NCBI GenBank assembly: GCA_947034885.2
Contig: OX344754.2
Span: 28,703,369 to 28,767,368, forward strand
Origin: Thuidium tamariscinum
Taxonomy: Eukaryota > Streptophyta > Bryopsida > Hypnales > Thuidiaceae
Length of the DNA stretch: 64,000 nucleotides
Direction of reading: 5' to 3'
The notes beneath the pieces were generated by a model, which worked only from the letters and a program-made list of their open reading frames with translations, was not told the origin of the DNA and did not search any database. The position numbers were made by a program, and so were the translations under genes. Of the stretch, positions 1 to 12,223 are shown in pieces (the first letter of the stretch is position 1; each line of letters begins with the position of its first letter).

Positions 1-3000
1 ATGTTTTATTTTTAAATTTATTTTATCTATTCATGACCGTATGTCCCACATAACAATTATGGCATGGAATAAGTCCTTCAAAATCATTTCATTACCTCAA
101 ATGCATTTTTAATCCTTCAAGTGAATATTTTTGCTAAGAATTGCATAATGTTTGTAGTAAATGAAACTTCGGTTGACATTTTTCTAGCAACTATTGAATG
201 TAGAAAGAAATAATAACATTTTCCTACTTCCAACTTAAAATTAACCTCTAAATGCCCAAGGTACCAAAATTTGGTGTTTGCAAAACTTTGAAGTTAAATA
301 AATCCTTAACCAAATTGCTAATTTTAGTAGTTATATTTTGGAAAAATTCTTTTTGAAGTCAAGTTTCAGTGTCAAGAATCCAATTTGAAAAATGAATGAT
401 AGTAATTTTTCTATTCAAGATTTTGTACAAGGATATCCATTGCAATCTTGACTTTCTTTAGTGTTGAGAGCTCTAGAAAATGAGCCTCAAATACACTAGA
501 TCTTAGAGAAAAAATCACACTCAAAATTCATTTACAAAAATTGCACAGTAGATTTTGAGAAGCCAAAAATTGATTGGAGTTATGTATGTTAAGTCCCTAT
601 GGATAGTGCTATGTTCAATTGGAATGTGGTTTGCATTGTTTATGGTAGTGGTTTTGCAAATGAGGTCTTAAAAAATCATGAGGGGGCTTGTTTACTACAT
701 AGGAATAATTCATTTGCAAACTTATATAGAAGCACATCAAGTAAACATTCCAACAATAGTACATTACATATTTACAATATGTAAACAATACAAAGAATCA
801 AAGACTTTGAATGAAGTAAAGACATGCTCACTTGCAATTAGGTCATGGTGGTTCTCATGTAGAGTTGTAAGTGAAGATTCACTTCATTACTTAGACCATT
901 GGCTTGCATTTTGGCATATCCAGTATTTACAATGGAGAGGCTTCATGACAATGGTAATTGAATCTTCTTTTGGTATTGAAAATATTTTTTTATTCTATTA
1001 GAAATTGAGGACTAGAGATTTGAATTTGATAGTGGAAGAATTTTTTTCATAACTAGATCTAATTAGTGAAATATTTTTGTGCAAGTGATTGGAAATTTAT
1101 GGTAATAAGAATTTGAAAGGTTCCAAAATGGGACTAGTATGGGCCATCACTTTGATATCCATCGGATTTGACGGCTCTAAGTATACCTTCATTTTCAACT
1201 CCCCCTTCAAATAGCTTTTAGTAATGATCATTTTGAATCACGTTCTAGTTGAAGATATAATCCTTCACTATTTTTATTCTTATATAAAAAAGAATTGTAT
1301 TTAGAATCCATTGGATTTGATGGTTCTAAGTATCTCTAATCATTGCATTCTATAAATGGTACCTTGGAATTTAGAGCAACTTTGACAACCTACTTCAAGG
1401 TACAATCTTATTAGATTTTTAATCTCATATAAAAAATCAGGATACTACAAATTTCTTAAATTCTACTTATTTATTCTTTTCAATTATACTCTTTTAGACC
1501 TAAAATCTTGTACTAAAATGCTTGCAACTACGCAAAGCAATTTGAAATATAATTGGCATGACAATAGTGCTTCCATTTTGTACTCATTTTTTGCTATAAT
1601 TGGATTTGTAGGGTCTCACTTTAGAAAAGATGATGTACATGATTTTCTATAATTTGTCTAAAATGGTATATAATAAGTGGCTATAAATGTTAGGAAGAAG
1701 AAAAAACAATTTGTTTGATGCATCTTGTTTTGACAATATTTGCACCTGGATGCAAATGACAAACTACTGAACATCCCTAAGCAAATATGCATTAGGGTCA
1801 AGATCATGAAAGGGAGGAATTGAAGTTGAGAGGTGCAAGATGCACCGGATGCCTCAAAAAAATTGGAAAATTATTGAATACATTGCCAAAAGCATATGGT
1901 GTGGGAACTTGAGTACCACATCTGGAAGGAGAAGAATTTTTGGAAGCACAAAGAAGACACTTGATGTACCTATTGGTGATGTAAGAGATTAATATAGACC
2001 AAACAAAGTCAACTTTTTGTAGCCAAAACTTCAAATATGGTCTAAAAAGGTTATAGAAGATTTAATAAAAGGTACTCAAAATTGCAATGATGTCAATCCT
2101 CTCTACTATGTGACGCTTGGTAGTATGCAAATGTGATTGTAATACATTGAAGTGGCATATTGCAAGGATCAAATACAAATTGAGTGCAAGATGCTTTCCT
2201 CAACAATAGACATCAAACATCAAGTGTACTTCAAGGATTGCAAAGGATAGAAAGGAAACCCAAGCTCCAACATATCATGGTAGAAAATAAGAGTTTTGAA
2301 CTAAGTGAGAGGTGGTGGATTTCTCGTTCTGTTAGAATGACATTGAATGATGTGTAGAAGGCACAAATAAGAAGTAAGTCATTAATTAGCCAAAGCTACT
2401 TGAAATTTAGCCTATACTAATATGGACCAATCTCAATCGAGAGAAGACTTTACTCTTATAGGATGCAAGTTTTTACCCCCACAACTGGCCCACATTATTG
2501 CCAACTAAATTCTTTACAATGGCTAAAATTTTTGAGCTTGTCTTTTTCAACCAATCATGTCCACCAAATCTAAATACACATCCAATAGCAAAGAACAATC
2601 AAACAATTAAAAGACTTGCAAATGATCCAACTAAAGAACAATAAAACAAATGGAAAAGTGTTGAAAATATTAGAGGACAAATTCTAGAAGTAATCTTTAT
2701 ACCTCTTCTAGGACTTGGTGCAATAGTGGTGTTGGAGACTAGGGTGGAGTGAAATAAAAATGTATATCAAGTGACAATTGGTATATTTCTTTATATCCTA
2801 TATGTATAAGCTCTAATTTTATCAGTATAGTGGTGTCTCTTGTCAAAAGAAAAGTGCAATGTGTAAATCGTAAGCACTTATACTACTTATATAGGTAATT
2901 TTGCAGGATGGATATTCATGATGACAAATTCATTTATGCACCTAGATATAGTTTCAATGACTTGAAGCTATTACTAGTTCAAGTAGAGATCATCATTATT

Positions 3001-3440
3001 TCTAAGTAGGTATGGTTAGTTTTTGGTGTGTATTACATTCATATTGTATTTCTTTACATATAGTGCAATTGAAATGATATATTCTAATTTTGAAGGCATC
3101 TTTTTTGGCATGTGTTTCTATTTTTTGACCTTTTTTTAATTCACTCACTTTTGGAATTGTCCATATACATTCCGGGTAGTGAAAAAAATACAATTTACTA
3201 TTGGAATGTGATACAAGTCTTTGTATTTAAAGTGGTTGGCATATTCTTTGCTATGGTTCAAAAACAAATTTCCTAAACTCTAAATACATAGCACTAAACA
3301 ATAATTGCCCAAAAGTAGAGGATTCTATGACAATCCACGGTTATAGGAGGCACGATCATAGGTACCAAAATTTACTATAAATAATAAAAAATTTGTTCTA
3401 ATTTTTGAAAAAGTCAACGAAAAACAAAATTCAACTAAAA
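1..3440. other. AT-rich intergenic DNA, no gene recognised
   Basis: Long AT-rich stretch with only short open frames. A frame on the + strand around 1815-1990 reads through plausible codons but has stops and resembles nothing I know. No inverted-repeat element with both ends was found here. It is probably decayed repeat DNA. Confidence 0.6.
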
Positions 3441-3458
3441 TTTCTCCAAAAAAAGGTG

Positions 3459-3536
3459 CTTTAGGCTCACCACTCGCAACCTTCACGCTCGCAGCTCATA
3501 AGCTCACCGCTCCATACTTGAGCGCTAGCGTCGTTG
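3459..3536 (-). repeat. Possible diverged end of the GCTAG inverted-repeat family
   Basis: A GC-richer patch built of GCTCA/GCTCAC motifs that ends in GCTAGCGTCGTTG. It resembles the right terminus of the element at 36322-36535 (CTAGCGTCATTG preceded by repeated GGCTCA/GCTCAC words). No matching left end was found, so it is a fragment or a distant relative. Confidence 0.3.
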
Positions 3537-3763
3537 AGATGGCAACTAAGCTCTATACCACTGAAGAGACATCAATGGACCTCTCTTCAAATGTCAAAAC
3601 ACAGTTTCATGAAGCTTGTGTTATACCTAATGCTACTTGACAAGAAAACTTTATCCATAAACGATGTCAAGACCATTTTTTGGTCAATGAATGAGTAAAC
3701 ATATACTTATATAGGATAAAAGAGCAACTATTCATTTTCAAAATTAGAGATGGATAAGGAAGA

Positions 3764-3860
3764 CATTAGGAGAGATTTGAGGGTATTAGAAACCAACGAG
3801 TCATTTTGAGTTCCTGGATTGTAGGAATGTGCCATATCAATAGTTTGATGTAGTCAAGAT
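3764..3860 (+). mobile_element. Partial copy of the CATTAG MITE family
   Basis: It begins CATTAGGAGAGATTTGAGGG, nearly identical to the termini at 18005, 20245 and 37098. It continues with GAGTTCCTGGATTGTAGGAA, matching the subterminal part of the 37098 copy. No right terminus is recognisable, so the copy is truncated or badly decayed. Confidence 0.6.
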
Positions 3861-4399
3861 ACTACTATGTCAGAATTATTATTATTATTTTTAAATTTAA
3901 AAATAACAATTTTATGTTTCTTAATATTTTTAAGAATTTTTAGTTTTTTTTAGTTTTTTTTATAAATTTTAGAACCAATAATCCTTATAGCTAGTTGAAA
4001 GGCTCAAAGATCTTGTTTATGGTCACAAACTATAGAAAAAGCCTCATCAAATTATCAAAAGAACCAAAATACCTTCAAAATTCCAACTCTTAATCGATAT
4101 CTCAAATTAAAGTATTTGCATATTTGTTTTATATCTTACAACAAGAATACATAGATAGTATGTTCCCCAATTGCATTCTTGGTATTATTGAAAAGTTTTA
4201 TGTGAAGAGGAATCCACGGGTGTTGTTTCTTGGCATTTAGATCTACGATGTGAATTTTATTGAATTTCAAAGTTTTTATGAATTGAATTTTTTATAAATG
4301 ACTTCTGCTTTCTTGTTGATTGTAGCAATAACTTAAAGTATACTAAGGTAGGAGAAACACTTGGGCTCCAAAAGCATCCACCTCTTTGAATGTACATTA

Positions 4400-4665
4400 T
4401 TAGTATATGTTGCTTGTTCATTTTAGTGGTAGTGTACAAATAGTGGACATTTAAGGAAGTGGATGTTTGAAGTAACTTCTGTGTTTCAACTTCAAAAATT
4501 TATAACTAATTCTTCAAAGCTCCAAAAAATATGAAATGAATTGGGTTCCATACCAATTCCAATCAGTCTTTCAAGGTAAGTGTACTGGAAATGTTTCACA
4601 TAATTTAATCTCCCCAAATTTAGTTTCAGCTCTTAAATGGGCGGTTTACGGCTCCTACCCTAGTA
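4400..4665 (+). repeat. Dispersed repeat, copy 1 (second copy at 33370-33635)
   Basis: Colinear similarity to 33370-33635. Shared blocks include a GTACAAA..GTG.ACATTT word, CTCCAAAAAATATGAAA followed by TTGGGTT, CTTTCAAGG, and a downstream GGTTTA.GG..CCT.CCCT block. Termini and class are unknown, and neither copy has coding potential. Confidence 0.6.
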
Positions 4666-5477
4666 ATAAGTTAAAACTTGAATATTGGTGGGCTTACTAA
4701 TCATTGGACAATTTAGAGGGGGGCGGAGGGAATAAAACTGAAGCATCCTCCGCCCGGGGAACCAATCACTCCTTCCTGACACCTGGCTCTTTCATGACAT
4801 TCAAAATGTTCCTGGTCCATTCATTTCATTCTCCTCGTGAGAAACATGAATCAACTTCAGGGATACATTTTACTCCACCTTCATGAATTGGTAGATATAG
4901 TTGGCGGGAAAGCTGGAGGTGTGGAGGAATCTAGGGGGATCTAGGATTGGGGGATCCTATAATTGGGCTCGTGGATGAGGATGACTCCCCGATGACCTGG
5001 ACTGAAATCATCCATCCGTCCATCGCACGCACACTCATGCTCGCGCACACATGATGACACACACTACTCATGAGGCGTCGTGGAGGGGGTTTCAACTTTC
5101 AATTTTTGAAAGTGGAGGGAGCGTCTCGTGATCGACGCGATTTTGAGACAAATTGGCGCACTCTTCTCAAGCGTGAGTGCGCTCTTTGTGTGTGCGATTG
5201 AAAGCGGTTTCTTCTGGTGCGACAATCTCGTTTTCCCGCGGAGAATTGCGTCTGCGGGAGGCGATTGAAGTGAAGAGACGGGAAGTGGAGGAGTGAGTAG
5301 GGGAATGGGGAGGGTGAGGATGCAGGCAAGGGAGGGACAGACCTTACGGTGGGAGGAGATGGGAAGGATAGCGCGAATACATCAGAGTAGGAATTTTTCT
5401 TCACGTCGCTGTTGTTGTTGTTTTCCAATACGTGGTTAGTGCGGAGGACAGGGGAGGGTGAAGTAGGGGGATACGAT
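4666..5477 (+). other. GC-richer upstream region of the C2H2/RING-like gene
   Basis: Base composition rises sharply from about 4700, with G-rich and CACACA-rich tracts, leading into the start codon at 5478. It is probably promoter plus 5' UTR. I could not identify a convincing TATA box. Open frames on the opposite strand (5099-5649) overlap this region and the first exon and look like composition artefacts. Confidence 0.45.
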
Positions 5478-8046
5478 ATGAGAGAGAAATTGGCGAGAGC
5501 AGTGTTGCGTGATTTGCGACAGCAGGGCCACGAGCACGTCGAGATTCGGCGTGAAGGGGTGACCGCGGTTTTCTACTGTTCGTTATGCGGCACCCGTTGC
5601 TACAACGACTCTGCCCTTGGGGATCACTTGAACGGGAAAGGTCATGCACGTCATTACAACTCCGTGCACGCTTCGGACAGCGAGTGCAAGCGCATCTTCA
5701 ATGACGACTCTGAAGACCCGGCGGTGGAAAAAGGTTCGCCATCTTCCTCCTCGGAGTGTTCTGTGAAAGTGGAATTGAGTACGGAGACGATTGTCGTGGG
5801 CGCATCCACGACGTCGTTGAAGTGGATAGGCAGCGGGGAGCTATTTCTAAGGACGAAAGCCACGGGCACGCCCTTCGTGGAGGCGTCGTGGTTTTCCTGG
5901 CAGGGAATGTACAAGTGTACGGACTTGAGCTGGAACGACAATGCGTCCAGAATGGAGTACGCCGTGGTTGTGTTCCCGTACAGTGACGGAATTGGCCGGG
6001 GAGGTGACTGGCCGTTGTTAGAAACGAAAGGTACTCGCAACAAGAGCTTGCTCAACGGACGCAAAGGGGACAGGCTTCGAACGCAACTCTCCCGAGAGAT
6101 TGTTGTGTCTACGGAGGCATCTCCAGGCGGACGTCGTCGGAAAGCGCCGTTGTCACCACTGACGCTCACCATTCGAACCAAGCCCACAGAATTAGCGTCC
6201 GGCGAGATGCTGGAAATTGATGGCGAGCCAGCCGTGAAGGGTTTCGAGAAGGACGGGCCGGTCACCACGTTTCGGAAGATTTGGAAACAGAAGCAGGCCA
6301 AGAACCCGGATAGAGTATGTTTCATTTGTCATCAGAAACTGCTCGCCACTCAGGACGTTGCTGCTCTGGTGAACGTGAAGACTGGGCAGATGATTTGTGG
6401 AAGCCGGAACAGACGAGGGGTATGTTTCGAGATGCTTTGATACGTGCTGTTTTCTCTGATTATCTAAAACCAAATTCATCATAATTCTATAAGAATAAGA
6501 GCTTAAATGTCATGTATAGTAGGGACACCCAGAAGCGCGACTTTTTGTACTGTGTGCAGTTTCTTCTTTTAGATTGGTCAAATTTTTACATTTTCTTGTT
6601 GACAAATGAAGGGAGGTTCATAGAATGCTACATAGAATGCTACATTTGGATACCATATGTATATGCAATAGTTACTAAGGCTTAAAGTTCCAATTGGTAG
6701 ATGTTGTACAATTGTTTGGATTTGTTGAAGTGGCACTTTTAGGCACAATGGGATTTGGGTGTACCTACCTTATGTTAAAACACTAGGCCCCCTACTAATT
6801 CCCAAAGGTATATGTTAGATGTTAGATACAACTTGTTACAATAGTTTTACAATAATTCTGTATGCGTTAAATTGGCATGAGAAAGGCATGAGTTAGAAAT
6901 TTGAGAATATAGTGGGATCTTCAACTCATCAAGTTGCCAATGTATTGACAACCTTGCAAGATTCCTTAGATTTGCTTTGGGAATCAAGTTTTCAGCCTTG
7001 TTGGAGTACTACAAATACACACTGATTGGCAGTATACTTTGTCATACCTTAGTGCAATATAAAACGTTTTGTTATGAGGATTATAATATTGGGTGTTCTC
7101 TAAATATTAGAAAATGTACGAGAGCACTTGATATTTGGTAGGTATCAGAAATTCACATAGGTTAGAGCCCTAGCCTGTAGCATATAGGGAAGGTTGACTG
7201 TACTAATAAGTCTTATTAATACATGCAGGTTTTTCATGTTTTCCACAGTGCCTGCTTGATCGAGTGGATTGTGTTCTGCGAAGCCAAAACGTGGAATGCG
7301 TCCTGCACTAGTAGTCGAAAACTGAAGCGCCGCAAAGCTGTGCATCCCAATGTTGAGGCTCAAGCATTTAGTGCCAGTGGCTTTGGAACGGAGACTGAGT
7401 TCACAAGTGAGACGGGCATCTTTTGTCCTGAATGTCAAGGAACAGGCGTCAAATTGGAAGGCCCGCAACTTGAACGTCCCCGCTTCCGGTTAAACCAAGT
7501 AAGACTATTGTAGCTCAGCCATCACTGAAATCTGTCACTTCATGCTCCAACGCATTCAAGGGCTAACGGTGTTTTTTCCCCACGCTTTAGGTTTATGAAT
7601 GGGTCATGGAGCTTATAGAGACTAGAAAAGCTTATATGGAGGAACAAGGGAACCCATTGGGTCTCCAGTTCGTGAAATCAGAGAAATCTAAATCCCAGGT
7701 ACTCCTCTCCTCTGTACAGTGCACAATGATTGTCCACAATGGGTCTGGCGAAAATTCGCCAGTGCTGTTTTAATTTGGCAACCGCGTCCCTCCAATTATT
7801 CCCGTGTTATAATGATAAGGCAGGGCTCACTGTTTCTGTAAAAGGACAGTTTGGACTTCGGAGCTCCGTTCAAGAATGTCATATTTTCTCAAGTCATGAC
7901 CAGTGTTACAGATTTTTGCAGATTGTTTTTTCGCTAATGTTGTGTTGTGTTGATAGGGTGGTGTACAATCACAAGGATTCGTCCATTGCTATTCCGCTGG
8001 AGGCTCTCGAGACTTGGTATCAAACTCTAAGACCAGGATGAAGTGA
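5478..8046 (+). CDS. C2H2 zinc-finger / RING-like protein of unknown function
   Basis: Four exons: 5478-6419, 7229-7498, 7591-7698 and 7957-8046, all joined in phase 0 through GT-AG introns, giving 469 aa. The first in-frame ATG (MREKLARAV) is taken as the start, because upstream in-frame codons lack ATG. Near the N-terminus is a C2H2 finger, C34-x2-C37-x12-H50-x5-H56, in the spacing of U1/matrin-type fingers. A second metal-binding pattern spans exons 1-2: C281-x2-C284, C307, H317-x2-H320-x2-C323, C380-x2-C383. This fits a RING-H2 layout except that C307-H317 is wider than usual. The middle (about 65-270) is low in recognisable structure. The last exon reads FVHCYSAGGSRD. Ubiquitin-ligase activity is possible from the RING-like pattern but unproven. 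I recognise the architecture as a plant conserved-unknown type and give no symbol. Confidence 0.8.
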
Positions 8047-8755
8047 CTGTTAATTACAGTTTCACTTGTTAGAGCTGCCTGTATATATTGAAGCAGCGAG
8101 GTGCATTGCCGAAGTATTGAATAGCATGCTTTCAGCAAATTATGAGAATCCGTTAGGCGATTCACTCATGTATCATACCAGATAGCTGTATACTCTTGCA
8201 ATCTGTCCCAGGGGTTTGTGAGTTCTTTTTTTCTTCTTTCAGGTAGTTGCCAGGTATGTAGCAATTTCAATGTCTGTATTTAAGTGCAACATGGTGATTT
8301 TATATTTCAAGCGGGTCTACCTGAGCTGTTCCCAGACTGTCATGGCTGGTGGAACATATCATACCTTGAGCCAATTCAGCATGGCATCACAGAGCTTTGC
8401 TTTCATGTTATCAAATACTGTGTAGTTATCAGTCAAAGAAATAATGGGCTTTATGTGCAGAAGTTGGCCAGTTTAATACAATTTCAGAAGTTGTCGATGG
8501 ACAAAATTCTCTCATATGGCGTTTACACGTACTTACAAGTGAGTGGCTTGATCGCCAATTACTTTCACTCTTTTCCATCTACACATACCCATGAGTCAAA
8601 TTATTCTATTCCACACCTTCAGATATGCTATTTGTTTGTTTTGTTTTGTTTGGCACATTGAGATCTCCTAGACTGTGTGTCCCCCATTGGAAAGCTCTTA
8701 GTGAGGAGGGATGCACAAGCTTTATTTCATGGTCTTTGGACTTGTAGTGTGAGTC
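8047..8755 (+). other. 3' flank of the C2H2/RING-like gene
   Basis: Mixed-composition sequence after the stop codon. It should contain the 3' UTR, but no canonical AATAAA lies within the first few hundred bases. An open frame at 8284-8661 has no family resemblance and begins without a convincing context. Confidence 0.4.
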
Positions 8756-8935
8756 ATTGAATTTCAAAGTTTTTATGCATTCAAGAATTAGAAAATTACT
8801 TTTACTTTGATTTTGGGCATACTAATAAAAGTAATTTTAGACTTTACTAGTGTGTTGATTGCCAATGGCACAATCAAAACTAAAGTAAAAGTAATTTTCA
8901 AATTTTTGAGAACCATAAATACTTTGAAATTCAAT
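8756..8935. mobile_element. Small foldback (long terminal inverted repeat) element
   Basis: The left arm starts ATTGAATTTCAAAG and the right arm ends CTTTGAAATTCAAT. The arms continue to pair imperfectly for about 60 bases, both containing AAAATTACTTTTACTTT in inverse orientation. At 180 bp with no coding capacity it looks like a foldback MITE. A related single arm (ATTGAATTTCAAAGTTTTTA) occurs near 4259. No target duplication is obvious. Confidence 0.65.
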
Positions 8936-9460
8936 AATTTTTACACCGTGGATTGGAACGCTACAAAACAAAGTCCGTGCACCCCTCCTTGCCAAGAGCT
9001 TTCCTACGTTCTAAGCATGCGATCAGGAGACGCACAGTCTGGGAGATGTCAACATGACAAACAAAACAAACAAAACAAGCTACCTGTTTAAAATTGTCCT
9101 CAATTGGTCTGTTTTCTGTCCATGGGCATACGTCCCCTCCCTGACCTCTCTTTCCCAGCGACCTCAACTGTCCCCTCTCCTCCCAGTAACCTCCCTCCGA
9201 CCGCCAACCCTCCACTCAGCGACAAATGTCAAGAATAATGAGAGAAGTGAATTTTTTCTATGATCAGATATGACTTTGTTGTGAATTTTTGTAGTGTGCT
9301 GTCCAATTGGCCCAAAAGAGTCTATAGACTACCTTAACCCCTAAACGCTAGCGGCATCATTCTATGGTGTTTTGATGACCAAAAGAGTATGGAGAAAGAT
9401 TGTGAATATTTTTTCATCCATTTTTTGCTTCATGGAGGATTATGAAGAGTACCTAATTGA
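8936..9460. other. Intergenic; one orphan TTAA-CCCCTAAA terminus
   Basis: No gene recognised. At 9334-9345 the sequence TTAACCCCTAAA matches the end of the 0.93-kb element family at 11296, 45897 and elsewhere, but no partner terminus is nearby. Short CAAAA-type tracts lie at 9056-9078. Confidence 0.4.
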
Positions 9461-9940
9461 GTTTGTAGTCTTGCTAGCTTTGACATTTGGTTGCTGACGA
9501 GGTGGGACCGACCTCGCAAGACTTATCCAAAGCCGCCCGAGGCCCGTACTGATCCGGCACCAGACCAGTCTCTATCCGTGGAGACATTGTTGCTGGGACC
9601 GACCTTGCTTGGGATTTCGTATGAGTTTTGGAGTCAGTTGACTCACAGATACTTATACGACCCCAACGCCTATACACCATCCATTGTTCAGGCACAGGCA
9701 GCAAAGCACTTTGGAGTAGACGAGGAGGAGATTCAGCGTTGCTTCCTACTCTATTGGAAGCTTGTGTTGGCTTCGTAGAGATTTGAGAGAGCCTTCATCC
9801 ACGAGTGTCAGGAGGCCGGCTATCTGGCCTACACCTAGAGACGGAGGAGTGTATGGGTTCGAGAAGGTGGTATTCCTAGAGGGGACATGAATTCTGCGTG
9901 GTGGGGTGACTCGTGCAGGCGGAGCAGCAGCCAAGGTGTG
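9461..9940 (+). pseudogene. Decayed coding sequence of unknown origin
   Basis: A GC-rich island in AT-rich DNA. The frame open from 9461 to 9775 encodes about 105 residues without a convincing ATG, including DEEEIQRCFLLYWKLVLAS, then stops at 9776. The same frame resumes as RFERAFIHECQEAGYLAYT before another stop near 9836 and a further open stretch. Read-through of plausible protein across in-frame stops suggests a degraded gene or transposon ORF. I do not recognise the family. Confidence 0.4.
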
Positions 9941-11291
9941 AGGGTGCTACCATTTACTTTCTGGTTGTTTGATAAGTGTCGATGGGCCGATTAGATAATG
10001 ATGACAATTTTTGAATTTATCATGTAATCCTTGTTATAATTTGTGAGATAAAAAGGCTCTTTCATCCCAAATAATTATGAGATTATAGAGATGGATTGGA
10101 TAATGATGATAAACTTTTAAATTCATCATGCAATTCTTGGCCCAATTAGTAAGTTGAAAAGGCTCTTCCCACCCAATCTCTTATATTACAAAGTTTTTTG
10201 TCTTCATGTGAATGAGAAGTAAGTAAAAAAACATATGGCTAAATTTGCTATTTCAGTGTATTTTACTACTTGCTCTAAATCTGAAATTTCTCCTTGGAAA
10301 TGATATTTTTTGAGTTTGATCCCAACAAATGAAATGAAGGCCATGTACTCTGGTTTCTAATCCAATTGAAATTTTTGAAAAATTTGTAATATTGAATATT
10401 TTATTGCAGTTTCAACTTTGGATGTATTTTCAATGTCCATTATATTCTACTTATAGGACACTTTGGACGTATTTTCAATGTCCATTATATTCTACTTATA
10501 GGACATGGAAATTGAGTATACACCATGATGTCTATCACTATAAAGTACACACATGGTGAAATTTTCAGATTTTTTGAAATCATTCTCTACTTGATGTGAT
10601 TTTTTCTTCATTTTTCCTTCAGAAATTCTCAGAAAAATCAATTTTCTTCTAAAATATCTAAATTTTTTCTGAATTATAGAAGGCATGTAGCTTCATCTTT
10701 GAAAAATAAATATAAAATTTTTCATACATATCTACTTCAAAAATGGCAACGACATGAGTGACAAGCATTGAGGCTAGAAACCAATGGTTAGAGTGTTTCA
10801 ATGTTAAATCATCTCAAAGTATCTTCATAATGGTCACCTTACCACCTAATACAATTACAATATTTTCTAATATGGAAACCAAATTTCCTAATATGGCCTT
10901 TGACATGAAGAAATTAAAAAATGATTTTTTAAGACAAGTTTATACTAGAAAGGTGCAAGCTTCCTATGACAATTATGGATAACTTCATGACCATTTTCCA
11001 AAGCATTGATTATAACCACAAATCTATTTAATGTATTCCTAATCTCATTTATTTGAAAAGGTCCATGATGGGTAGATATAAGGCTCTAACGAGTAATTCA
11101 ATATGGAATGTCATGGGTGGTTGAATTGTCATAGGTAAATTTATCTTATGTCACAAGAATATTTGTAAGGATCCTTGAGTATATAATGCAAGAAATGTAT
11201 TGAAGGCAAGTCATAATTCATGAACACGCTAGATTGAAATTAGGGTTTGGAGAGTTAGATCTTATTAGTTGAAGGAGGCGAATCATTACTT
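9941..11291. other. AT-rich intergenic DNA
   Basis: Apart from the 45-bp tandem duplication at 10416-10505 I see nothing functional. The open frame at 10758-10982 has no family resemblance. Confidence 0.5.
10416..10505. repeat. Tandem duplication, 2 x 45 bp
   Basis: Units 10416-10460 and 10461-10505 are identical except for one T/C difference. Each starts CTTTGGA and ends TACTTATAGGACA. The near identity implies a recent slippage or unequal-crossover event. Confidence 0.95.
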
Positions 11292-11295
11292 TTAA

Positions 11296-12219
11296 CCCCT
11301 AAAGGACCAGCATGCGTTTTTTGGCAACATAAATATTTTCGGCAGGTATGTGTGACTAGAGATTTCTATATTTTTAGACCAAATTTTAATAGAAGAAGTA
11401 GACGAGGAATATCTTTAAAGCCCAACAATTTTCATGAATTTTGACTGCATGGAGAAAAAGCTATCGCATGATATGTTGTTTATTTCTCAACTTGGGTAGT
11501 TTGGGCAGATTAGAAAAAATCACTTTTTTAGAAAATAAAATTTTGAAATTGGTTTAATAGATTTATATATATGTGGAAAGCTTTGAATCATTCCATTTGG
11601 ACTAATGAGCCAAAAGTTATGAAGAGTTTTAGTTTGTGGGTAGTTATAGATTCCCTACTCTAAAATAAACTTTGAATTCCTTTATTTTACTCAATTTTCA
11701 ATATTTTTGGAAAAAAATAAAAACATTGGGTATAGGTTGTTTATTACAACATTTGAACCATTGGGATTGGCAAGTTTCAATTTCACAAATAAATTTTTAA
11801 CAATTTAGTATTTTGAATCATTCTCTATTTCTTTCTACTTATGATTTTTTTTCTTTATGTTGTCCAATTCCAAATGATTTGAAATTTTTTGAGCATATAT
11901 CCAACTTGACTTGGAGAATGAATCCAAAGAAGTACTACCATTTTGGACTCTTTTCCATAAAAATGTGAGCTTGTAAAGTGCAGCTGCCTGGATTTTCACT
12001 GTGATAAAAAAAGGATTTTTGTAACTTCAAACACTAATAACTTGTAATCCACACGGTAAAAATTTCTGAAATTTCTTCCTTGTCTTCTCAAACCTGAATA
12101 CTACAAGATCCTACGATTATATGTGTTCAAAAACAATATTTGCAAATATTTGGTACTTGTGTTAGAAATGGCAGTTTTGGAGGGTTTTTGGCGAAAACAT
12201 AGTCAAAGAACTTTAGGGG
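11296..12219 (-). mobile_element. TTAA-flanked 0.93-kb element (family a)
   Basis: It starts CCCCTAAAGG and ends CTTTAGGGG, with TTAA immediately outside both ends (11292-11295 and 12220-12223). The interior is colinear with the 45897-46834 copy in inverted orientation: GCCCAACAATTTTCATGA near the left mirrors a block near the right end of that copy, and TTTGGCGAAAACATAGTCAA mirrors its left end. It has no ORF of transposase size, so it is non-autonomous. The TTAA duplication with CCC-starting ends fits the piggyBac pattern; a TA duplication (mariner-like) is the alternative. Confidence 0.75.
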
Positions 12220-12223
12220 TTAA

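Noticed and set aside
1804..2034. 76-codon minus-strand frame in the first AT-rich stretch
   Set aside because: Isolated and without recognisable motif; the opposite strand is equally protein-like, so neither can be supported.
5654..6325. 223-codon minus-strand open frame opposite exon 1 of the C2H2/RING-like gene
   Set aside because: It mirrors the + strand codons of a gene supported by zinc-ligand spacing and splice phases; it has no domain features.
11292..12223. CCCCTAAA / TTTAGGGG ends as interstitial plant telomere repeats
   Set aside because: Each end has only one telomere-like unit, in opposite orientations at element boundaries, and no tandem array is present.
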